A DNA stretch of 64,000 nt from Lachnospiraceae bacterium KGMB03038 (GTDB taxonomy: Bacteria > Bacillota > Clostridia > Lachnospirales > Lachnospiraceae). The translations under genes were made by a program, and so were the position numbers. Positions 8,603 to 18,296 of the stretch are shown here, one piece after another (position 1 is the first letter of the stretch; each line of letters begins with the position of its first letter). The stretch covers positions 1,144,501 to 1,208,500 of the forward strand of contig CP041667.1 of NCBI GenBank assembly GCA_007361935.1, in the 5' to 3' direction. The notes beneath the pieces are model-generated. The model made no database searches, was not told the DNA's origin, and saw only the letters and a program-made list of their open reading frames with translations.

Positions 8603-10820
8603 TATTATCATAGATATTACCCACGAAAGGCTGGATAAGATCTTTCAGTACCGGATTCCCAGGGAGCTGGAAGATGACCTGGAAGTGGGGATGGAAGTGG
8701 CAGTCCCTTTCGGAAGAAATGACAGGGAGATCTCCGGGTATATTATTGGATTCTCAAAAGAGACGGATTATGACCCTGAGAAGATCAAAGAGATCATCGG
8801 AAAAGCGGAAGGGAAAACAGCTATTGAATCAAAATTAGTGGCGCTGGCCGCCTGGATGAAGGAAAACTACGGCGGCACTATGATACAGGCATTGAAAACC
8901 GTGCTGCCTGTAAAGAAAAAGGAAAACAGCAAAAACTGGCGGACGGTAGAACTTGCGCTTACCAAAGAAGAAGGGAAAGAAAAGCTGGATCTTTACCTTA
9001 AGAAAAACCAGCGGGCAAGAGCCAGGCTGCTGGCCGGGCTGTTAGAACAGCCCAGACAGCCTTATGAGCTGATCACAAAGAAACTTCACGTGACAGCCCA
9101 GGTGATCCGCGCTTTGGAAGAGCAGGGAGTGCTTCGGGTGAAAAGCGAGCAGGTATTCCGCAATCCGGTAAGAGGCGGAAAGCAGGAAGTACAATCTCTG
9201 GAATATACCAAGGAGCAAAGAGAGGCGGCGCAGACCTTCCGGACAGATTATGAAAAAGGACTCCGGAAGACGTATCTGCTCTATGGAGTCACGGGAAGCG
9301 GGAAGACAGAAGTCTATATGGAGATGATCGGGACAGTTCTTAAGGAAGGAAAGCAGGCCATTGTCCTGATCCCGGAAATCGCCCTTACATACCAGACGGT
9401 CCTGCGCTTTTACGGAAGATTCGGGGAGCGGGTGTCAATCCTGAATTCCCGCTTATCCCCCGGGGAACGCTATGACCAGATGGAACGGGTGAAACGGGGA
9501 GAGGTAGATGTGATGATCGGACCCCGGTCCGCTCTTTTCACCCCCTTTTCCAATCTGGGACTGATCGTGATCGATGAGGAACATGAAGGCACTTATAAAA
9601 GCGAGCAGGTGCCAAGGTATCATGCCAGGGAGACGGCCCAGAGGCGGGCCAAGATGGAGGGAGCCAGCCTGGTGCTGGGTTCTGCCACGCCTTCTCTGGA
9701 GGCGTTCTACCGGTGTAAGCGGGGAGACTACCAGCTGCTGAGACTGGAAAGCAGGGCGGCAGGCCAGAGCCTTCCCAAAGTATACGTGACAGATATGCGG
9801 GAAGAATTGAAGAAAGGAAACCGCTCTATCTTAAGCGACCGGTTAAAGGAGCTGATGAAGGAGAGGCTTCAGAAAGGGCAGCAGACGATGCTGTTTATGA
9901 ACCGGAGGGGATATGCGGGTTTCGTTTCCTGCAGAGCCTGCGGCTATGTGGTGAAGTGTCCCCACTGTGATGTGTCTTTGTCCCTTCACAGGGGAGGACG
10001 GCTGGTGTGCCATTACTGCGGCCATGAAGAACCGGCCAGGGAACGCTGTCCGTCCTGCGGATCTCCTTATATTGGCGGATTTAAAGCGGGAACCCAGCAG
10101 ATTGAAGAACTGGTGCGGAGGGAATTCCCTGGAGCGGGAGTCCTGCGGATGGATCTGGATACTACCAGGGAAAAAGGGGGCCATGAAAAGATCTTGTCGG
10201 CTTTTGCCAACCGGGAAGCAGATATTTTGATCGGCACCCAGATGATCGTTAAGGGGCATGATTTTCCAGGGGTGACGCTGGTTGGAATATTGGCGGCGGA
10301 CCTGTCTTTGTACGCGGACGATTACCAGGCGGGAGAGAGGACCTTCCAGCTTCTGACTCAGGCGGCGGGGAGAGCCGGAAGGGGTGAGGAGCCGGGAGAA
10401 GTGGTGATCCAGACCTACAGCCCCCAGCATTACAGTATTGAGATGGCGGCCCGCCAGGATTATGAAGGTTTCTATGAGCAGGAAATGAACTACCGCAGCC
10501 TGATGGGATATCCTCCATGCAGCCAGCTTCTGGCGGTGCTGATGACGGGGAAAGAGGAAGAACATCTGGAACTGGCGGCAGATTATCTCAAAGAATTTAC
10601 GCTGCGTCTTGATAAGGCGAAGCAGCTTCAGGTCATTGGGCCGGCAAGTCCCTATGTGGGAAAGGTAGGAGATCTATACCGGCGCGTCTTATATATCAAA
10701 AGCGAGGACTATCGGGCGCTGACCCATGCTAAGAATCTGCTGGAGCAGTATATAGAGATCAACCGGGGATTTCAGACGATACGGATACAGTTTGATTTCA
10801 ACCCGATGCATACATTTTGA
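8592..10820 (+). CDS. priA: Primosomal protein N' / replication restart helicase PriA
   Basis: PriA recognises stalled forks and reloads the replicative helicase. The 742-residue protein has the N-terminal 3'-DNA-binding domain (residues 1-105) and a winged-helix region. The helicase Walker A is GVTGSGKTEVYM near residue 235, and Walker B is the DEEHEGTYK box near 332. Two zinc-binding Cys clusters (CRACGYVVKCPHC and CHYCGHEEPARERCPSC) lie near 445-485. Helicase motifs V and VI (GTQMIVKGHDFPG, QLLTQAAGRAGRG) follow. It overlaps murE and is followed by def. Confidence 0.95.
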   Translation: MYADIIIDITHERLDKIFQYRIPRELEDDLEVGMEVAVPFGRNDREISGYIIGFSKETDYDPEKIKEIIGKAEGKTAIESKLVALAAWMKENYGGTMIQALKTVLPVKKKENSKNWRTVELALTKEEGKEKLDLYLKKNQRARARLLAGLLEQPRQPYELITKKLHVTAQVIRALEEQGVLRVKSEQVFRNPVRGGKQEVQSLEYTKEQREAAQTFRTDYEKGLRKTYLLYGVTGSGKTEVYMEMIGTVLKEGKQAIVLIPEIALTYQTVLRFYGRFGERVSILNSRLSPGERYDQMERVKRGEVDVMIGPRSALFTPFSNLGLIVIDEEHEGTYKSEQVPRYHARETAQRRAKMEGASLVLGSATPSLEAFYRCKRGDYQLLRLESRAAGQSLPKVYVTDMREELKKGNRSILSDRLKELMKERLQKGQQTMLFMNRRGYAGFVSCRACGYVVKCPHCDVSLSLHRGGRLVCHYCGHEEPARERCPSCGSPYIGGFKAGTQQIEELVRREFPGAGVLRMDLDTTREKGGHEKILSAFANREADILIGTQMIVKGHDFPGVTLVGILAADLSLYADDYQAGERTFQLLTQAAGRAGRGEEPGEVVIQTYSPQHYSIEMAARQDYEGFYEQEMNYRSLMGYPPCSQLLAVLMTGKEEEHLELAADYLKEFTLRLDKAKQLQVIGPASPYVGKVGDLYRRVLYIKSEDYRALTHAKNLLEQYIEINRGFQTIRIQFDFNPMHTF

Positions 10821-10848
10821 CAAACTAGGATCAAAGGAGAGGGAAAAT

Positions 10849-11325
10849 ATGGCAATACGTAAAATCCGTGAACTTGGAGATGAGGTGCTGACAAAACAGT
10901 GCAAAGAAGTAACAAAGGTAAATCTTCGGACGAAGATTCTGATCGGCGATATGCTGGATACCATGTACGAAGCTATGGGGGTCGGACTTGCGGCGCCTCA
11001 GGTGGGAATCCTGAAGAGGATCGTGGTGATTGACGTGGGAGAAGGGCCGATCGTGCTGATCAATCCGGAGATCCTGGAAACCTCCGGAGAACAGACTGGC
11101 GAAGAAGGATGCTTAAGCCTTCCGGGAAAAGCAGGTACGGTGACCCGTCCTAACTATGTGAAGGTAAAAGCTCTGAATGAAGATATGGAAGAGATTGAGT
11201 TAGAAGGCGAAGGGCTTCTTGCGCGGGCGTTCTGTCACGAGATCGACCATCTGGACGGCCATATGTATGTGGAGCTGGTGGAAGGAGACCTCCATGACGT
11301 ACAGGCAGAGGAGGCAGAGGAATAA
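10849..11325 (+). CDS. def: Peptide deformylase
   Basis: This enzyme removes the formyl group from new proteins. The 158-residue chain shows all three catalytic boxes: GVGLAAPQVG near residue 45, EEGCLSLPG near 85 with the metal-binding Cys, and HEIDHLDG near 130 with the two metal-binding His and the catalytic Glu. The ATG at 10849 is preceded by AAAGGAGAGG. The start lies 28 bases after priA, and fmt begins at the base following its stop. The def-fmt pairing couples formylation with deformylation. Confidence 0.96.
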   Translation: MAIRKIRELGDEVLTKQCKEVTKVNLRTKILIGDMLDTMYEAMGVGLAAPQVGILKRIVVIDVGEGPIVLINPEILETSGEQTGEEGCLSLPGKAGTVTRPNYVKVKALNEDMEEIELEGEGLLARAFCHEIDHLDGHMYVELVEGDLHDVQAEEAEE

Positions 11326-12255
11326 ATGAAAGTGATATTTATGGGAACTCCGGAATTCTCGGTTGGGACGCTGGAAGCGCTGATCCAGGCGGGACATCAG
11401 GTGGTCCTTGCGGTAACCCAGCCGGATAAACCCAAAGGCAGAGGCGGGAAGATGCAGTTCCCTCCCGTTAAGGAGAAGGCTCTGCAATACGGGATCCCTG
11501 TGTTCCAGCCGCGCAGAGTCCGGGAGAAAGAGAATATAGAAGAACTTCGGAAATACCAGGCAGATGTGATCGTGGTGGTAGCCTTTGGCCAGATCCTGCC
11601 AAAAGAAATCCTGGAAATGACGCCTTATGGCTGCATCAACGTACATGCCTCTCTGCTGCCCAGCTATCGGGGGGCGGCTCCGATCCAGTGGGCAGTGTTA
11701 AACGGAGAGAAGGTATCCGGAGTGACCACCATGCAGATGGACGAGGGGCTGGATACGGGTGATATGCTGCTGAAAACAGAGGTGCCGCTGGAGGCGGATG
11801 AGACAGGCGGAAGCCTTCATGATAAACTGGCCCAGGCAGGAGCGAAACTTTGTGTGGAGACGCTGGATGGACTGAAGGCGGGAACAGTTATCCCAGAGAA
11901 GCAGGGAGATAGTCCTACCGCCTACGCCTCCATGCTGAAGAAGGAAATGGGAGAGATCTGCTGGACCCGTTCGGCTAAGGAGATCGAGCGGCTGATCCGG
12001 GGATTGAATCCATGGCCCAGCGCCTATACAGGCTGGAACGGCAAAGTAATGAAGATCTGGGAGGCTAAAGTCCAGGAAGGCGAAAGCAAAGCGGAACCAG
12101 GCACGGTAGTAATGGTAGAAAAAGATGGATTCCTGGTGGAAACCGGGGAAGGACAATTAAAGGTAACAGCGCTTCAGATCCCAGGGAAAAAACGGATGGA
12201 TGCGGCCGCCTTCCTGCGGGGGTATCCGATCGAGACCGGAACGAAGCTGGGATAG
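11326..12255 (+). CDS. fmt: Methionyl-tRNA formyltransferase
   Basis: Fmt formylates initiator Met-tRNA using 10-formyl-tetrahydrofolate. The 309-residue length is typical. MGTPEFSVGTLEAL opens the N-terminal Rossmann domain. The folate-site motif HASLLPSYRGAAPIQWA near residue 108 contains the catalytic His, and the DTGDMLL motif follows. The C-terminal OB-fold domain that binds tRNA occupies roughly residues 205-300. It is directly adjacent to def in the murE-priA-def-fmt run. Confidence 0.96.
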   Translation: MKVIFMGTPEFSVGTLEALIQAGHQVVLAVTQPDKPKGRGGKMQFPPVKEKALQYGIPVFQPRRVREKENIEELRKYQADVIVVVAFGQILPKEILEMTPYGCINVHASLLPSYRGAAPIQWAVLNGEKVSGVTTMQMDEGLDTGDMLLKTEVPLEADETGGSLHDKLAQAGAKLCVETLDGLKAGTVIPEKQGDSPTAYASMLKKEMGEICWTRSAKEIERLIRGLNPWPSAYTGWNGKVMKIWEAKVQEGESKAEPGTVVMVEKDGFLVETGEGQLKVTALQIPGKKRMDAAAFLRGYPIETGTKLG

Positions 12256-12371
12256 GGAGAATGGCTGAACTGGGAATTATATTTTTATTAAAAATTCATG
12301 AATTTCAGTTTTTCTGAGTGGTTTTCATATATACTATACAAAAGAAAACTGCCTGATAAGGAGGAATCAAT

Positions 12372-13073
12372 ATGTATTTTCCAATGTATTTTGACCCTAC
12401 GTATGTACTGGTGATCATTGGTGTTATTATATGTCTTGCCGCTTCGGCCAAGATGAGATCTACGTTTAATCGATATTCCCGTGTGCGCAGCCGTTCCGGC
12501 ATGACGGGAAGGGAAGCGGCGGAATATGTGCTCAGAAGCGCGGGAATCTATGATGTGCGGGTGGAACATGTGTCAGGGAATCTGACGGATCACTATGATC
12601 CGCGGACCAAGACGCTGCGTCTGTCGGATGCGACTTATAATTCTCAGTCCGTAGCGGCGATCGGAGTGGCGGCCCATGAGTGCGGCCATGCGGTCCAGCA
12701 CGCTATAGGGTATGCGCCGCTTAGGTTCCGGGGAGCCCTGGTGCCGATCGCGAACCTGGGGAGTACCATCGCCTGGCCGCTGATCATTATTGGCCTTTTA
12801 TTTACCGGGGAGTCCTCTTTGTTGTTTTTGAATCTTGGAATCATTGCGTTTTCTCTGGCAGTCCTGTTCCAGATCGTGACTCTTCCAGTAGAATTTGATG
12901 CTTCCAATCGGGCAGTCCGTGTCCTGGGAAGCACCGGCCTTCTCTATGAAGACGAGCTTCGGGATACCAGAAAGGTCCTGTCCGCGGCTGCGCTTACTTA
13001 TGTGGCGGGAGCGGCGGCTTCGATCCTGCAGCTTCTGCGTATCATCCTGCTGGCAAACAGCAGAAGGGATTAG
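12372..13073 (+). CDS. YugP-like membrane zinc metallopeptidase
   Basis: This 233-residue protein belongs to the Zn_peptidase_2 family. An N-terminal membrane segment (residues about 8-25) precedes the metalloprotease motif AAHECGHAVQHA near residue 97, which is an HExxH variant with Cys at the third position (HECGH). Two or three further hydrophobic segments follow, with a family-typical LPVEFDAS stretch near 172. The substrate is unknown. The ATG follows AAGGAGGAA. The 116-base gap before it contains the palindrome AAATTCATGAATTT near 12291-12304 and an AT-rich promoter-like stretch. Confidence 0.85.
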   Translation: MYFPMYFDPTYVLVIIGVIICLAASAKMRSTFNRYSRVRSRSGMTGREAAEYVLRSAGIYDVRVEHVSGNLTDHYDPRTKTLRLSDATYNSQSVAAIGVAAHECGHAVQHAIGYAPLRFRGALVPIANLGSTIAWPLIIIGLLFTGESSLLFLNLGIIAFSLAVLFQIVTLPVEFDASNRAVRVLGSTGLLYEDELRDTRKVLSAAALTYVAGAAASILQLLRIILLANSRRD

Positions 13074-13100
13074 AAAAACAGACGGAGGACAGGGGAGACA

Positions 13101-14414
13101 ATGAGAAGAGGGGAAGACAGCAGAGAACTGATCCTCGACACTCTGCTATTGATCACCAGAGACGGGGAATACAGTCATATCGCGTTAAAGCAAGTTCTGG
13201 ACAAATATCAGTATCTGGATAAAAAAGAGCGTGCGTTTATCACCAGGGTGGTAAACGGCACGCTTGAGCGCATGATCGAGATTGATCATATCATCAATCA
13301 TTTTTCCAACGTGAAAGTCAACAAAATGAAACCGGTGATCCGGGCGATCTTAAGGAGCAGCGTCTATCAGATCAAATATATGGACAAGGTCCCAAACAGC
13401 GCTGTATGCAACGAGGCCGTGAAACTGGCGGGGCGAAAAGGATTTGCCGGACTTAAAGGGTTTGTGAACGGAGTCCTGCGCAGTATAAGCCGCAAGATTG
13501 ACTCTGTAGCCTATCCGTCCAGGGAAACAGATCCGGAAGGCTATCTTTCTGTCCGCTATTCACTGCCCAGCTGGCTTTCTGAACAGTGGCTCGGAGAGTA
13601 TGGAATGGAGACGGCAGAGCGCATGGGAAAGGCGTTTCTGGAAGAAAGGCCTCTTTGCGTCCGCTGCAATATAAACCAGATCACCCGGGAAGAGCTGATC
13701 CAACGTCTGAAACAGGAAGGCGTCCGGGCAGAAGCGGATCCTTTTGTTCCCTGCGCGCTCTATCTGACCGGGTACGACCATGTGGCCGGACTGGAAAGCT
13801 TCCGGCAGGGGCTGTTCTATGTGCAGGATATCAGTTCTATGCAGGCGGTTCTGTGGGCGGAACCAAAAGAAGGCGATCACATCATCGATGTGTGCGCGGC
13901 GCCGGGCGGAAAAGCCATCCACCTGGCGGAAATGCTGCGTGGGACAGGGAGTGTGGAGGCAAGGGATCTGACAGACTACAAAATCGGACTTTTAGAGGAA
14001 AATATAGAACGGACCGGTCTTGCAAATATCCGGGCAGTCAAGTGGGATGCTACTGTATTTGACCGGGAGGCGGAAGGAAAAGCGGACATTGTAATGGCAG
14101 ATCTGCCCTGCTCCGGTCTTGGAGTGCTGGGAAAGAAGCCGGATCTGAAATACAAAATGACGCCTAAGAAGCAGGAAGAGCTTGCGAAACTTCAAAGAAA
14201 GATCCTTTCCACGGTGGAGGCTTACGTGAAGCCCGGCGGCACCCTGGTCTACAGTACCTGCACCATACATAGAGAAGAAAATGAAGAAAACACCGCTTGG
14301 TTTCTCTTGAACCATCCGGATTTCCAGTTGAAGAAGGCCAAGCAGATGCTGCCTGGAATCGATGGGGGAGACGGATTCTATATTGCGGTATTGCAGAGGA
14401 AGAGCCATGGATAA
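13101..14414 (+). CDS. rsmB: 16S rRNA m5C967 methyltransferase RsmB
   Basis: RsmB methylates cytosine 967 of 16S rRNA. The N-terminal NusB-like RNA-binding domain spans residues about 1-145 of 437. The Rossmann methyltransferase domain has the SAM motif DVCAAPGGKAIHLAE near residue 263. The catalytic motif ADLPCSGLGVLGKKPD lies near 332, and the second cysteine motif YSTCTIHREENEE near 387. All are characteristic of RNA m5C methyltransferases. The end overlaps rlmN by eight bases. Confidence 0.95.
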   Translation: MRRGEDSRELILDTLLLITRDGEYSHIALKQVLDKYQYLDKKERAFITRVVNGTLERMIEIDHIINHFSNVKVNKMKPVIRAILRSSVYQIKYMDKVPNSAVCNEAVKLAGRKGFAGLKGFVNGVLRSISRKIDSVAYPSRETDPEGYLSVRYSLPSWLSEQWLGEYGMETAERMGKAFLEERPLCVRCNINQITREELIQRLKQEGVRAEADPFVPCALYLTGYDHVAGLESFRQGLFYVQDISSMQAVLWAEPKEGDHIIDVCAAPGGKAIHLAEMLRGTGSVEARDLTDYKIGLLEENIERTGLANIRAVKWDATVFDREAEGKADIVMADLPCSGLGVLGKKPDLKYKMTPKKQEELAKLQRKILSTVEAYVKPGGTLVYSTCTIHREENEENTAWFLLNHPDFQLKKAKQMLPGIDGGDGFYIAVLQRKSHG

Positions 14415-15453
14415 GAAAGATATTGTCTCCTATGACTTGGAGGAATTGACAAAGGAAATACAAAGCCTGGGAGAGAAGCCTTTCCGGGCCAGGCAGATCT
14501 ATGCCTGGCTTCATGAGAAATTAGCCGGTGATTTCCAGGAGATGACCAACCTTTCCAAAGATCTGAGGGAAAGGCTGAGTGATCTTTATGAGATCCGCAG
14601 GATGGATCTTGTGGCCCGCCAGATTTCCCAGAAGGATCCTACAGAGAAATTCTTGTTTGAACTGAAAGACGGAAACCGGATCGAGAGCGTGCTGATGAAA
14701 TATAATTATGGGAATTCTGTCTGTATCTCATCCCAGGCAGGCTGTAGGATGGGATGCCGGTTCTGCGCATCCACCATCGGGGGCCTGGAGAGGAATCTGA
14801 CTCCCTCTGAGATGCTGCGCCAGATTTACCAGATCCAGAAGATCACCGGGGAAAGAGTCTCCAATATTGTGGTGATGGGAACAGGAGAGCCGCTGGATAA
14901 TTATGAGAATTTTGTCAAATTTATCCATATGGCCGCAGACCCGAACGGCCTGCATATCAGCCAGCGCAATATTACCGCGTCCACCTGCGGCATCGTTCCG
15001 GGGATCCACCGTCTGGCAGAGGAAGGGCTTCAGATCACTCTGGCTTTGTCCCTACACGGGTCCACCCAGGAAAAGCGTCAGAAGCTTATGCCTGTGGCGA
15101 AGAAATACCAGCTTTCTGAAGTGCTGGAAGCCTGTGACGAGTATTTCGCGAAAACGGGACGGAGGATTACTTTTGAATACAGTTTGGTAAAAGGGGTCAA
15201 TGACACAGAGTCTGATATCCGGGAATTGACCAGGATTTTAAAGCCAAGAAACTGCCATTTGAATCTGATTCCGGTGAATCCCATCAAAGAGAGAGATTTT
15301 CAGCGCCCGGATGGGAAAAATGCCCAGGAATTTAAAAATAAACTTGAAAAAAACGGAATAAATGTTACTATAAGAAGGGAAAGAGGCTCCGATATCGACG
15401 GGGCCTGCGGCCAGTTGAGGAGACGGTACCAAGCCGGTCAGAAGGAGAGCTAG
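14407..15453 (+). CDS. rlmN: Dual-specificity 23S rRNA/tRNA adenine C2-methyltransferase RlmN
   Basis: RlmN is a radical SAM enzyme that methylates A2503 of 23S rRNA and A37 of some tRNAs. The radical SAM cluster cysteines are in SQAGCRMGCRFCAST near residue 110-122. The GEPLDNYENF motif binds SAM. The late GSDIDGACGQL near 335 contains the second catalytic Cys. The 348-residue length is normal. The ATG at 14407 overlaps the end of rsmB, and the next gene begins at the base after the stop. Confidence 0.96.
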   Translation: MDKKDIVSYDLEELTKEIQSLGEKPFRARQIYAWLHEKLAGDFQEMTNLSKDLRERLSDLYEIRRMDLVARQISQKDPTEKFLFELKDGNRIESVLMKYNYGNSVCISSQAGCRMGCRFCASTIGGLERNLTPSEMLRQIYQIQKITGERVSNIVVMGTGEPLDNYENFVKFIHMAADPNGLHISQRNITASTCGIVPGIHRLAEEGLQITLALSLHGSTQEKRQKLMPVAKKYQLSEVLEACDEYFAKTGRRITFEYSLVKGVNDTESDIRELTRILKPRNCHLNLIPVNPIKERDFQRPDGKNAQEFKNKLEKNGINVTIRRERGSDIDGACGQLRRRYQAGQKES

Positions 15454-16197
15454 ATGAAATTATACGCAAAAACCGATGTGGGAAGAAAGCGGGAAATCAA
15501 TCAGGATTATGTATATGTGACGGATAAACCCATTGGGCCATTCCCGAATCTTCTTGTGGTCGCCGATGGAATGGGCGGACATAAAGCGGGGGATTTCGCT
15601 TCCAAATACACGGTTAAAATCTTAAGAGAAGAATTAGAGAATACCTCACTGGACAAACCGGAAGAAATTCTGCGAGGTGTTGTTACGAAGGCAAACCATG
15701 AACTGATCAAAGCGGCCCATTCAGACGTAAAACTGGAAGGGATGGGGACAACCCTGGTAGCGGGAACGGTCATTGGAAATACGCTCTATTTTGCCAACGT
15801 AGGAGACAGCCGGCTCTATCTGATCAATGAAAAGATCCGCCAGATATCCAAGGATCATTCCCTGGTAGAGGAAATGGTGAGACTGGGCGGCATCAAGGCA
15901 GAAGAGGCGAAGAATCATCCAGATAAGAATATTATCACAAGAGCCATTGGCGTGAAAGAAGACGTGGAAGCCGATATTTACGAATACCGGCTGAAGAAAG
16001 GCGACATTATCTTAATGTGTACCGATGGACTCAGCAATATGGTAGAAGATGAAGATATGTTTGACATTGTTAAGGGCGCCAGAGATATTGTGGAGGCGGT
16101 GCTTATGTTGATCGAGAAAGCAAACAGCAATGGCGGGAGAGATAACATCGGGGTTGTTATGGCGGAACCGCTGGCAGATGAGGTGAGTATATGGTAA
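15454..16197 (+). CDS. prpC: PP2C-type serine/threonine phosphatase (PrpC/Stp)
   Basis: This 247-residue metal-dependent phosphatase reverses phosphorylation by the downstream PASTA kinase. PP2C motifs are present: RKREINQDYV near residue 12, VVADGMGGHKAGDFAS near 36 with the metal-binding Asp, GTTLVAGT near 95, FANVGDSRLYL near 112, and CTDGLSNMVEDEDM near 190. GGRDNIGVV near 230 supplies the last metal ligand. Its stop overlaps the start of prkC by seven bases, the classical Firmicutes arrangement. Confidence 0.95.
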   Translation: MKLYAKTDVGRKREINQDYVYVTDKPIGPFPNLLVVADGMGGHKAGDFASKYTVKILREELENTSLDKPEEILRGVVTKANHELIKAAHSDVKLEGMGTTLVAGTVIGNTLYFANVGDSRLYLINEKIRQISKDHSLVEEMVRLGGIKAEEAKNHPDKNIITRAIGVKEDVEADIYEYRLKKGDIILMCTDGLSNMVEDEDMFDIVKGARDIVEAVLMLIEKANSNGGRDNIGVVMAEPLADEVSIW

Positions 16198-18266
16198 AAG
16201 ACGGGATTTTTCTTGGAAAAAGATATGAGGTGTTAAGTAAGATCGGCGCGGGGGGGATGGCGGACGTCTATAAGGGGAAGGACACGAAGCTGAACCGTTA
16301 TGTAGCCATCAAGGTGCTGAAGAAAGAATACCGGGAAGACGAAGATTTCGTAAGGAAATTCAGATCTGAGGCACAGTCCGCGGCCGGACTTATGAATCCC
16401 AATATTGTAAACGTATATGATGTGGGAGAGGACAGGGGATTGTACTACATGGTCATGGAACTGGTAGAAGGCATTACCCTGAAAGAATATATTGAGAGAA
16501 AAGGCCGGTTATCCCACAAAGAGGTGATCAGCATCGCGATCCAGATGTGTACCGGTATCGGAGCGGCTCATGCCGCCGGAATCATCCATAGGGATATCAA
16601 GCCCCAGAATGTGATCATCTCGAAAGATGGAAAGGTAAAGGTAACTGATTTTGGAATTGCCAAATCTGTGAATTCCAACACCATCAGCTCGAACGCTATG
16701 GGGTCGGTCCACTATACCTCCCCGGAACAGGCCAGAGGCGGATTCAGTGATGCCAAAAGCGATATTTATTCCATCGGTATCACACTTTTTGAAATGGCGA
16801 CAGGAGAAGTGCCTTTTGATGGGGATTCTACGGTATCCGTGGCTATTAAGCACCTTCAGGAGGAGATCACGCCTCCATCGGAGCTGGTTCCAGACATTCC
16901 ATACAGTCTGGAACAGATTATCTTGAAATGTACCCAGAAGAATGCGGAGAGAAGATATAAAAATACAGACGATCTGATCCGGGATCTCAAACGTTCCCTG
17001 GTAGACCCGGAGGGAGATTTTGTTATCATCCCGCCTCTTAGAAATGCGGATACGGTTATCATCACGGATGAAGAATTGGATGATATCCGAAGCAATTACG
17101 ATGAGGACGAGTATGATGAAGACGAATACGATGCAGATGAATATGGGGAAGACGACGAATACGGAGACGACGAATACGGGGAAGACGAGTATAGTTTAGA
17201 CGAATACGGAGAAGAAGACGATTACGGCAAAGGACGCAAAGGCAGCGAGGAAGTAAATCCAAGGATGAATAAAGTCATGAAGATCTTGATGATCGTTGTG
17301 GCTGTGATCATTGTCTTCATTATTATCTTTGCCATCGGCCGGGCGGCAGGAATCTTTAAGACCTGGGGGCCTGGAATCACAGCGGAAGAGTCAGAAAGCA
17401 AAGTGAAAGTCCCTGATGTTGTGGGTATGACAGAGGAAGAGGCAAAAGAAGCTTTGAATAAAAAGGGCCTTGGAATTACAGTTACTTATGAGGAATCGGA
17501 AAAATATGAAAAAGGACTTGTCTGTGAACAGAATCCAGAAGAGGGAGAACGGGTAGAGAAGAACACAACGGTAGAAGTTGTGGTAAGCTCGAAGTTAGTA
17601 GGAGAAGAGATCACCGTTCCGGATGTCTCCGGAATGGACGAGGAAAGCGCCCAGAAGACACTGGAAGGGGAAGGCCTGACGGTAGGAACTTCAGAATTTA
17701 TCTACAGCAGCGATTATGCTGAGGGCGAAGTTATCAAGACGACTCCGGCGGCAGGTTCCAAAGTGGGCAAGGATACTGAGATCATCATGCAGGTCAGCAG
17801 AGGTGAAGAGAAGATCTCAGTTCCCAATGTAAAAGGCGAGAAAGACTCCACGGCCCAGAGCACCCTCAAGAATGCGGGGCTTACCATTGGCAAAGTAACC
17901 TATCAGTATGACGACAGTGTCAGCAAAGGACTGGTAATCTCCCAGAGCATCGGAGGCGGCGAGAAGGTATCAAAAGGAACCTCCATCGATCTGGTGGTCA
18001 GCAACGGACCAAAACCGGAAGAAAAGGTATCTGTGCGGAATTTTGCGGGACAGTATGAGGAGTCCCTGTTGGAGTGGGCAGATGAGAATGGAATAAACGC
18101 AAGAAAACAGGGAGAAGAGTACAGCAATAATTACGCCGCTGGCATGATCATCTCTCAGAGTCCCGGATCTGGAAGTTTATCGAAAGGAAGTACAGTAACC
18201 TATGTTCTGAGTCTTGGCCCGGAAGAATCTTCCGATAGCGGAGACGGCGGAGAAGGCGAGCAGTAA
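16191..18266 (+). CDS. prkC: PASTA-domain serine/threonine protein kinase PrkC
   Basis: This transmembrane kinase senses peptidoglycan fragments or lipid II and controls cell-wall growth. The kinase domain is residues about 8-275, with GAGGMADVYKG, AIKVLK, HRDIKPQN (catalytic Asp), DFG and GSVHYTSPEQA. A single membrane segment lies near residue 365. Outside it are about four PASTA repeats (starts near 404, 473, 543 and 610). The juxtamembrane stretch, residues about 302-345, is an unusual acidic repeat built from DEY, DEYG and DDEYG units, with about ten tyrosines. rsgA and rpe follow, as in many Firmicutes. Confidence 0.95.
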   Translation: MVKDGIFLGKRYEVLSKIGAGGMADVYKGKDTKLNRYVAIKVLKKEYREDEDFVRKFRSEAQSAAGLMNPNIVNVYDVGEDRGLYYMVMELVEGITLKEYIERKGRLSHKEVISIAIQMCTGIGAAHAAGIIHRDIKPQNVIISKDGKVKVTDFGIAKSVNSNTISSNAMGSVHYTSPEQARGGFSDAKSDIYSIGITLFEMATGEVPFDGDSTVSVAIKHLQEEITPPSELVPDIPYSLEQIILKCTQKNAERRYKNTDDLIRDLKRSLVDPEGDFVIIPPLRNADTVIITDEELDDIRSNYDEDEYDEDEYDADEYGEDDEYGDDEYGEDEYSLDEYGEEDDYGKGRKGSEEVNPRMNKVMKILMIVVAVIIVFIIIFAIGRAAGIFKTWGPGITAEESESKVKVPDVVGMTEEEAKEALNKKGLGITVTYEESEKYEKGLVCEQNPEEGERVEKNTTVEVVVSSKLVGEEITVPDVSGMDEESAQKTLEGEGLTVGTSEFIYSSDYAEGEVIKTTPAAGSKVGKDTEIIMQVSRGEEKISVPNVKGEKDSTAQSTLKNAGLTIGKVTYQYDDSVSKGLVISQSIGGGEKVSKGTSIDLVVSNGPKPEEKVSVRNFAGQYEESLLEWADENGINARKQGEEYSNNYAAGMIISQSPGSGSLSKGSTVTYVLSLGPEESSDSGDGGEGEQ

Positions 18267-18296
18267 GATGATACAATATAAGGACAGCGGAAAGGT

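Noticed and set aside
17062..17262. Minus-strand Arg/His/Leu-rich frame opposite the PrkC acidic repeat
   Set aside because: It is only the complement of the DEY-coding repeat and has no start signal.
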